NCBI GenBank assembly: GCA_963708675.1
Contig: CAVPTO010000003.1
Coordinates: 4,216,001-4,280,000, forward strand
Direction of reading: 5' to 3'
DNA from: DATAXP01 sp963708675
Lineage (GTDB): Bacteria > Planctomycetota > Planctomycetia > Pirellulales > PNKZ01
DNA length: 64,000 bases
The stretch's first letter is position 1. Each line of letters starts with the position of its first letter. Below, piece after piece: positions 11,089 through 19,300 of this stretch. Below the pieces are notes generated by a model that was given only the letters and a program-made list of their open reading frames with translations, was not told the DNA's origin and searched no databases. A program made the position numbers and the translations under genes.

Positions 11089-14000
11089 GCGTGAACATCA
11101 GCTTCAGCGCGAATACCACAACGTTGACCTTGACCGGCACGGCCAATACATTCTCGGGCGGTTTGACGCTGACCAACGGTGTGCTGGCCGTGCCGGGCGA
11201 TCAGAACGCGTCGACGACTTCCATTGGTGTCGGCGCTGTAACATTCTCCGGCGGTACGTTGCGCATCTTCAACCAGACCGGGGCGATCTTCAACGCTCCC
11301 ACCTCACAGCAGTTCACGCTTAATGTCGGCAGCGGCACGATCGACGTGGCGGCAACAACGGCCACGATCCAAGGTGGCATCGGCGGCTTAGGTGCGTTGA
11401 CAGTTTCGGGAAGTTCGGGCGGCGTACTTGTGCTCGATCAAAACCCGAGCACTTATTTAGGCGGAACCACAGTCACCGGTGGCGGCACGTTGCACGTGAC
11501 CAATGCTTCGTCGCTGCTAGGCGGTAGCGCCTTGACGATCGGTGGCAGCGGCGTGGCAATCTTCGACAATGGCCAACAATTGGGCTCGGTATCGAACAAC
11601 AGCGCGGCGACGAGTGGCTTGAGCTTCACGGCCAACACAGGCGTGATTACGCTGGGTTCGTTGGTCGGAACAGGCACGTCGCTGTTCAATGCCGGCGCGA
11701 ACATCGGCACTTTCACGGGCGGATCGGCGACGGTCACGGGCGCCGGCACAATTGCAACCTTTAGCGGCGGCTCGTTGACATTTGCCGGAGTAACTTCCAA
11801 CACAATCACAACGCTGAGCGGTTCGGGTGCGATCCTGCTGGGTGCGACAGGCACAAGCCTGACGGCCAACAACGGCAGCTACTCTGGCTCGATCGGAAGC
11901 ACGTCGACCGGCAGCTTCACCAAGGGTGGTGGCGGCAGCGATACGCTCACCTTGACCGGTGCCTTGACCTACACCGGCGCCACGAATGTGAATGCCGGCA
12001 CATTGGCCGTCAATTCGATCGCCAGTTCCAATGCCATCACGGTTGCCAGCGGCGCGAATCTGCTCGTGCTCACGACCTCGGCCAATGGCCTGGCATCGAG
12101 CGCAACGTTGACCGCAAGCGGTTCGGTGTTTTTCAACGGCGCTCAAACCCTGGCGAGTCTGCTGGGTGGCAGTTCCGGCGTGGTTAACATCGGCGGCGTG
12201 GCCTTGAAGCTGCAAGGTGGCAGCTATGCTGGCAACATCACGGGCGCTGGCGGCAGCTTGGTGCTCGACGGTGGTTCCACCGCGACCTATACGCTGAACA
12301 GCAGCAACAGCAACTACACCGGTGGCACGAGCATCAACTCAGGCACGGCGTTCATCTCGGGCGGGACTGGCGGCTCGGCCCTGGGCACAGGGCTGGTCAC
12401 AGTCCAAAACACCGCGGCGCTCGTCAGCAGCGGCCCAACGACTATCAGTGGCGCCGTGGCGCTGAGCAGCGGAGCAAGACTTGTTGCTGGAACGAGCGGA
12501 TCCGATGTGCTCTTTCTCACCAGCGGTTTGACGGCTGCAAATAACTCGACCTTAAGTTTCGTGATGGACGGCTCAACGCACGTCAGCGAGATCAATCTGG
12601 GGAGTAGCACGTTTACGATCTCATCCGGGACCGTCGCAGTTAATTTGACGGGGTCCGGTTTAAGTTCCGGGTTCTACCCCTTGCTTGCGTACGGTTCGAC
12701 GCTTGGCTCGACGGTCACTGGAAGTTTGATTCTCAGCGGAGCCCCTGCAAATTACTCCCTCGACTTCACGCACGATCCGGGGAAGATCGATTTGCACATC
12801 ACCAACCTTGGTTCGACGCTCACCTGGTCGTCGCTAACAAGCGGCAAGCAAGATGGCGGCGGCACCTGGAATCTGTCGTCGACCAACTTCGTTAATTCGA
12901 GCAATGCCAATCAAGCCTGGAGCAATTCGCAGAACGATACCGCAGTTTTTGGAGCCGGCGTGACCGGCGTGAGCCCGCCCTATACGGTCGCCATCGCACA
13001 GGATACGACCGTTGGTTCGCTCATCTTCAACCCTATGGGCAGCGACGGGCCGTATACGATCACCGGCTCGCATAATCTGCTGCTGTTCTCTGGCATTACC
13101 GCCAATGAGAATGCAACGATCGGCGCTCAAATCGCCCTTCAGCAGACGCAGGTGTGGTCGGTTGCAAACGGTAAGTCGTTAAATGTCACCGGCGGCATCT
13201 CGGCCCTCAACGGCACCATCGCTTTGACGCTGCAAGGCCCCGGCTCGGGCAACACAGGTTCATTTGTCCTTTCCGGCAATCAGACGTACGCCGGCGCGAC
13301 GACCATCAGCGGCGGGGCAGTGGTAAGCCTGACCGGCTCGCTGTTAAGCGGCGTCGTGTTCATCAAAGATCCGGGGTCCGCCTTGGCGGCGGCCGGTGCG
13401 CTCAATACATCGGTCAGCATGACCGACCAGAGCACGCTGACGATTGCCGGTAACCAGACGCTCGGCAACTTGGCTGGCGCCGGTACGGTCGACATTAACA
13501 ACGGATTTACCCTGTCCATCTCGACGGGCAACTATACGGGCACCATCACCGACAGCGGTACACTCTCCGCCGCCGTTGGTACGTTGACACTCTCCGGCGT
13601 CGACACTGGTTTCACCGGCCAGACGTCGATCAGTGGTTCTGGTGTCGTGGTTCTAGGCAATGCGTTGGCACTGCAGAACAGCACGGTGAGCCTCGCCGAC
13701 ACCAACGGGTTGTCATTCGCTGGAGGTATCGGCGGTTTCACGATCGGCGGTCTTGTTGGCAGCTCGAATCTGCTGCTCCAGGATGCTGCCAGTGCTGGGG
13801 TCGCGCTGCATGTTGGCAACAACGGGTCCACGGGTATCAACGCTGGCAACCTGAGTGGCACGGGCTCATCGCTCGACAAAGTTGGCGGCGGCACGCTGAC
13901 TCTATCAGGCACAAACAGCTACACCGGAGCGACGACCGTTACGGCCGGCATCCTCGCGCTGGACGTGGCGGGCTCGATCAACAACACCTCAGGCATCTCG

Positions 14001-16385
14001 GTTCACAACAATGCTGCGTTCGATGTCTTCGGCGCCCTTAGTTCTGCGGTGACATTGACCGTGGACGGCACTGCGACGACGACGTTGGAAAGCAATCAAA
14101 CGATCGGAAATCTGCTCGGAGGATCTTCAACGGCGATTGTCGCCATCGGTGGCGATACGCTTACGCTCTCGGCAGGCAACTACGCTGGTCAGATCAATGG
14201 CGCCGCAGGCAACTTGGTGATCGGCGGCAGCACAACGCTCGCCGGCGCGATTGGAGTGACAGGCACGACCACCGTTAGCGGTGGCACGTTGACCTTAGCG
14301 GGAACGTTGGCCAGCGCCACCGTTTCGGTCGGCGCGGGCAACGCGCTGAACATTACGAACACGGCTGACAACGCATTGTCAGCCTTTCCGACGTTGGCCG
14401 TCGCTTCAACGGTCGGCAACATCGGCACCGTGACGTTTTCCGGGAATCAAACACTCGCAAGTTTAACAGGCAATGGTCTCGTACAGGTCGCTAGCTCGAA
14501 GGTGCTCACGCTTCAGAACGGCACGTTCGGCGGTGTCATTGGTGGTGCCGGCGGCGTCGCAATCAATTCTATAGGCACGGTTACCTTCGCAAGCAACACA
14601 AGCACGTATTCTGGCGGCACCACGATCGTCGGTGGCACGCTGAATATCGCGGGCGACAACGCGACGGCCGGCCAGTCCGCCTCGCTCGGCATCGTTCCAG
14701 CAGCGGCTGGCGTCAATGTCATCTTCAGTGGCAATGGTGCGTTGCAATTCAACGCCGCCACGGCCTTATCGACAAACCGTACGACGACGATTGCCAGCGG
14801 CGTCACGGCGACGTTCGACACCCAAGGCAACGCGGTAACGTACGCCGGCGTCATTAACGGTCCCGGCTCTTTCGTAAAGGCCGGCGCCGCCGGCACGTTG
14901 ACGCTCTCCGGCACGAACCTATTCTCAGGTGGATTCACCATCGCTGGTGGTACGGTTGTCATTAGCAAAGATGGTGCGCTGGGCGCAGCAACGGGAGGCC
15001 TGACGTTTAGTGGCACCGGGACGACCACACTCAGTTTCAGCACCGCGTCGACGTTAGTGTCGACGCGCGCAATCACAATCAATCCGAGCAATACAGGCGA
15101 CTTTAACACCCAGACGGTCGCGGCGACGATCCAGAGCAACATCACCGGCGCGGGCGTCCTTCAGAAGACGGGCACCAACTCGTTGTTCTTGTCGGGAACG
15201 AATAACTACTCGGGAGGCACGATTGTCAGCCTCGGCACCCTGATCATTGGAACGACGGGTACAGCACTCGGTTCCGGCGTGGTGACGTTCAGTGCCACGG
15301 GCACCGCAATCGACTTGAATGGCAAGGGCCTGACGATCGCCAGCCTGGCCAGCAGCGCCGCCAGCGCCGGCTCGATCACCAACAGTAGCGCCGTCATCGG
15401 CACTCTCACGCTGAATGGGAATATCACCACGACAAGTTATGCCGGCACCATTACCGATGGTACGGGCAAAGTGGCCGTCATCGTGTCGCTCAGCAGCGGG
15501 ACGACGGTTACGCTAGCCGGCACCAACACCTTTGGTCAGGGCCTGACGCTCAGTAGCGGCATCGTTTCGGTCAACGCCACAGGCAACTTGGGCACGACCA
15601 GTGGTGGGCAGGTTACTTTCAGCGGCGGCACGTTGCAGTTGACCGGAACAACGTTCAACAGCACCGCTGCCAACCGAACGTTCAACGTCGCTGCCGGCGG
15701 CGGTACGCTTAGTGTCGCTTCGGGTGTCACGTCCACGATCGCAAGCCCGCTCAGTGGCCCCGGAACACTAACCATCACGGGCACCGGTGCAACCATTACG
15801 TTCAACGGCGCCAGTCCAGCCTTTACCGGCGTCCTGGCGTTGAGTCCCGCTTCTGGCACAGAGACGCTGAAGCTCGGCGGAACAGCGCCGCTGGGTACCG
15901 CGATCGTCAGCTTTGCCGCGACAGGCTCGGTGCTCGATCTTGCAGGAGTCAACAACTCGATCGGCAACCTCTCGAGCAGCGGCGGCTTAGGTCTGGTGAC
16001 CAACAGCGGCGCAGCCAATGCCACATTGACGGTCAACGGCAGTGTCTCCAGCCAGTATGACGGCGCGATTGGAGACGGCGTCAAGACGGTTGGTCTCAAT
16101 GTGGCACTAACTGGTGGCGCGGTGTTGACGTTGTCTGGTTCGACCAACACTTATAGCGGTGGCACCACGCTTACCAGTGGCGTGCTTTCGATAGCCATCC
16201 CGAGCAACATTAGCACCGGCAACGTGACTTTCAGTGGTGGTACGTTGCGAGTTGCCGATCAATTCACAGGCGCGCAACTCGCGTTTACAACCTCAACAAT
16301 GTTGCTGGCAACACGATCGATCTATCGTTGGCCAATGTCAATGGTGCAACGTTTAGCGGCCAATTCACTGGCGCAGGCGCCTTGA
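11085..16385 (+). CDS. Giant beta-strand repeat PEP-CTERM protein A, segment 2
   Basis: This continues giant A in the -1 frame. The real join is at about 11028, because the codons from 11028 to 11085 already read as repeat protein (AQEVSTTFAGNIQESAG). It contains many 'TNSYTGATTVTAG' type repeats and a 'FDNGQQLGSVSNNSAATSGL' module near 11560. A linker of the type 'LTW...GTWNL...NQAW...DTAVF' lies at about 12810-13000; such linkers recur through both giant proteins. The composition (Gly, Thr, Ser, Asn) matches the other segments. The last about 33 codons are out of frame: one extra T in the TTT run at 16284-16286 would carry translation into the next segment (FYNLNNVAGNTIDLSLANVN). It is not an independent gene, since no ribosome-binding site or signal peptide precedes it. 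Confidence 0.82.
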   Translation: MSVNISFSANTTTLTLTGTANTFSGGLTLTNGVLAVPGDQNASTTSIGVGAVTFSGGTLRIFNQTGAIFNAPTSQQFTLNVGSGTIDVAATTATIQGGIGGLGALTVSGSSGGVLVLDQNPSTYLGGTTVTGGGTLHVTNASSLLGGSALTIGGSGVAIFDNGQQLGSVSNNSAATSGLSFTANTGVITLGSLVGTGTSLFNAGANIGTFTGGSATVTGAGTIATFSGGSLTFAGVTSNTITTLSGSGAILLGATGTSLTANNGSYSGSIGSTSTGSFTKGGGGSDTLTLTGALTYTGATNVNAGTLAVNSIASSNAITVASGANLLVLTTSANGLASSATLTASGSVFFNGAQTLASLLGGSSGVVNIGGVALKLQGGSYAGNITGAGGSLVLDGGSTATYTLNSSNSNYTGGTSINSGTAFISGGTGGSALGTGLVTVQNTAALVSSGPTTISGAVALSSGARLVAGTSGSDVLFLTSGLTAANNSTLSFVMDGSTHVSEINLGSSTFTISSGTVAVNLTGSGLSSGFYPLLAYGSTLGSTVTGSLILSGAPANYSLDFTHDPGKIDLHITNLGSTLTWSSLTSGKQDGGGTWNLSSTNFVNSSNANQAWSNSQNDTAVFGAGVTGVSPPYTVAIAQDTTVGSLIFNPMGSDGPYTITGSHNLLLFSGITANENATIGAQIALQQTQVWSVANGKSLNVTGGISALNGTIALTLQGPGSGNTGSFVLSGNQTYAGATTISGGAVVSLTGSLLSGVVFIKDPGSALAAAGALNTSVSMTDQSTLTIAGNQTLGNLAGAGTVDINNGFTLSISTGNYTGTITDSGTLSAAVGTLTLSGVDTGFTGQTSISGSGVVVLGNALALQNSTVSLADTNGLSFAGGIGGFTIGGLVGSSNLLLQDAASAGVALHVGNNGSTGINAGNLSGTGSSLDKVGGGTLTLSGTNSYTGATTVTAGILALDVAGSINNTSGISVHNNAAFDVFGALSSAVTLTVDGTATTTLESNQTIGNLLGGSSTAIVAIGGDTLTLSAGNYAGQINGAAGNLVIGGSTTLAGAIGVTGTTTVSGGTLTLAGTLASATVSVGAGNALNITNTADNALSAFPTLAVASTVGNIGTVTFSGNQTLASLTGNGLVQVASSKVLTLQNGTFGGVIGGAGGVAINSIGTVTFASNTSTYSGGTTIVGGTLNIAGDNATAGQSASLGIVPAAAGVNVIFSGNGALQFNAATALSTNRTTTIASGVTATFDTQGNAVTYAGVINGPGSFVKAGAAGTLTLSGTNLFSGGFTIAGGTVVISKDGALGAATGGLTFSGTGTTTLSFSTASTLVSTRAITINPSNTGDFNTQTVAATIQSNITGAGVLQKTGTNSLFLSGTNNYSGGTIVSLGTLIIGTTGTALGSGVVTFSATGTAIDLNGKGLTIASLASSAASAGSITNSSAVIGTLTLNGNITTTSYAGTITDGTGKVAVIVSLSSGTTVTLAGTNTFGQGLTLSSGIVSVNATGNLGTTSGGQVTFSGGTLQLTGTTFNSTAANRTFNVAAGGGTLSVASGVTSTIASPLSGPGTLTITGTGATITFNGASPAFTGVLALSPASGTETLKLGGTAPLGTAIVSFAATGSVLDLAGVNNSIGNLSSSGGLGLVTNSGAANATLTVNGSVSSQYDGAIGDGVKTVGLNVALTGGAVLTLSGSTNTYSGGTTLTSGVLSIAIPSNISTGNVTFSGGTLRVADQFTGAQLAFTTSTMLLATRSIYRWPMSMVQRLAANSLAQAP

Positions 16386-19300
16386 ATCTCGCGGGCGCCG
16401 GCACTGTCACGTTGTCGAATGCCTTGAACAACTACGCGGGCGGAACATCGATCGGCGCGGGTGCTACGGTCCGTGTCGGCAATGGGGTGGCATTGGGTAC
16501 CGGAACGGTCACGTTTGCCGGGGCAGGCGCCACGCTTGGGCTCAATGGACAGGCCTTGGCGGTCGCCGGCATCACCAGCAGTGCCGGCCTCGGAACGATT
16601 ACAAACGGCAGTGCCACAGCTGCCAGCCTCACGCTTAACAGCAGTGGCTCGTTTGCCTACGGCGGTCTCATCAGCGACGGCACAGGAACGGTGAGTCTCG
16701 TTCTGGCTCCGGCTAGCGGCTCCATGACTTTGACCCTGAGCGGCGCCAACGTGTACACCGGTGGTACGACGATCAACACCAACAGCACCGTTCGCGCCGG
16801 TAGCGGTAGCGCCTTGGGTAGCGGCACGGTGACATTCGTGGGTGCAGCCGCAACGCTTGGTCTGAACGGACAGGCGCTCTCTGTCGGTGGCATCACGAGT
16901 AGTGCCGGCGTAGGAACGATCACCAATAGCAGCGCGACGGCTGCGTCACTCGCGCTTACTGGCACCGGAAGTTACATCTACGGTGGTCTGATTAGCGATG
17001 GAACAGGGACGGTCTCGCTAAGCGTCGCTGGCGGTCAAACACTCACACTTACCGGCGCCAACGCCTACACGGGCGGCACGACGATCAACTCGGCCACGGT
17101 GAGGGTCGCCAGCAGCTCAGCCTTAGGTTCGGGCACCGTCAGGCTTGGTTCGGGAGGCACGCTGGGGTTGAATGGCCAGGTTTTGGTCGTCGCTGGAATC
17201 ACCAGCAGCAGTGGCCTTGGAACGGTTACTAACGGTAGCGTGACGGCGGCTAGCCTGACGCTCAACAGCAGCGGTTCGTTTGCCTACGGTGGTTTGATCA
17301 GCGATGGCACGGGAACCGTGAGCCTCAACGTTGCTCCCGCGAGCGGCGCCTCGACGCTTACGCTCTCTGGCGCCAACGCTTACACCGGCGGAACCACTAT
17401 CAGCTCCGGCGCCACGGTCTTTGCAACGAACGTCTCGGGCCTTGCGATGGGTAGCGGCGCCACGGCTGTCCAAACCGGCGGAACACTGGGTGGCAACGGA
17501 ACGGTAGGCCCGGTCACGATCAACGGCGGCACTTTTGATCAGAGCACGTTCTCGCCAAGCTCGACGACCTCGATCTCGATCAGCGGGAACCTGACCCTCA
17601 ATGGCGGTTTGCTTAACTTCCGTCTCAATAGTTCAGGGTCCGATGTGATCAATCTGAGCGGAAGTCTGAACGCGACCGCTTTGACCCAAATCGGAATCAC
17701 GGGCTTTGGCGGGCCACTGACCGCCACCGATTACCTCATCGTTTCTGCTACCAACAGCAGCGCGATTAATCTCGCGAACCTCACGTTCTCCGCCGCTGCA
17801 CTCAGCGAGCTCAGCGCTGACCATCTCACCGGCAGTTTGCAGCAAATTGCGAATGGCCTGGACGTTCACCTCACGTCAACGACGATTCCGCTCACCTGGA
17901 CAGGAATCGGCGGTGGTGCGGCGCCAAGCGGCACGTGGGACACGGCCACGCTGAACTGGTCGAGCAATGCGACTCCCGCCTTGTACACTGACGCGAGTGA
18001 TGTGCGCTTCGACGGTACGGCAGGCAGCGGAGCAGCGAACGTTACCCTCAGCCAGAATGTTTCGCCGAACTCCATCACCGTAAGCAACAGTACCGCACTG
18101 AGTTACACGATCGACAGCACTGGCTTCTCAATCCTCACCGGTTCGTTGCTCAAGGATGGCAACGGCACGTTGACGATGATCGGCAGCAATGCGTTTACCG
18201 GCGGCGTCTTCATCAACGCGGGTACCGTAAGTGTTGCGAGCGTGGCCCTTGGCGGAGCAAACAGCCCGCTGGGCGCCGCCTCGTCGCTGACGCCCATCCT
18301 TCTCGGTTCAAGCACCGCCAGCGGTGCCTTGGCCTACACGGGAACCGGAGATACGACCGATCGCAAGTTCACGCTCGGCAGTGCCGGCGGTACGGTCTTC
18401 ATCGCATCGGCCGTGCCCTTGACGCTCTCGGGGCAGTTGAGTGGCGGCGCCTTAAACGTCAGCGGCCTCGGCAATCTGAATCTGACGGCCGCCAACAACT
18501 ACACCGGCGGCACCTTCATCGATACCAGCGCCACGTTGAATCTGATTAACGGCGCGTCGATCGCGAGCGCAGCGATTACCGTCACCGGCCTCATGAACGT
18601 CTCGGCTAGCGCTGGCTTGACCGGCAATTCGAACAACCCGACGGTTACCGTCGCCGGTGGCACGCTGACGTTGAACAATAGCCAAGGCATGGTTCTCAGA
18701 GACGCCACGGGTGTCGGCGCTGTCAACCTGAGCAATTCGAACGCCCTGACGCTCAACACGGGCAGCAGCTTTGGCGGCACGATCGGCGGCAACGGGTCGC
18801 TGGTCGTCGCGGGCAACACCACACTGGCGGGCGCCAACACCTACAGCGGCGGCACGACCGTCAACGGTGGACAGTTGTCGGTCTTGGCTGCCGGTAGTAT
18901 CGCCAGCGGCAGCAATGTCACGGTCAGCGGAGGAACCGCCGCCTTCGCGAATCAACAGACGCTCGGCGCCGTCACCAACTCCAGCGCTGCGGCCGTCGGC
19001 CTCAGCTTCACCGACCTTGCGACACTGTCGCAGTTGACGGGGACGGGAACCAACAGCTTCGGTGGTGCGGCAACGTTGACGCAGTTGCTTTCAAGCGGCA
19101 CCAGCACGTTTAGCGCTACCGCCAACATCACGACCTTCGCAACGGGCATCGCCACGATCGTCGGTGCGGGAACGTTCAGTGCTATGGGCAGTGGAACGGC
19201 GACCTTTAATAGCAGCGCGAGCATCACGACCCTGTCCGGCGGCAGTGTGACCGTAGGCGGCATCGCGACGATCAGCACCTTTAGCGGTGGGAATCTTTCA

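Noticed and set aside
16481..17440. CRISPR-like regular repetition
   Set aside because: The units are about 310 bp, coding, and contiguous with the protein repeat. There are no short identical repeats with unique spacers.
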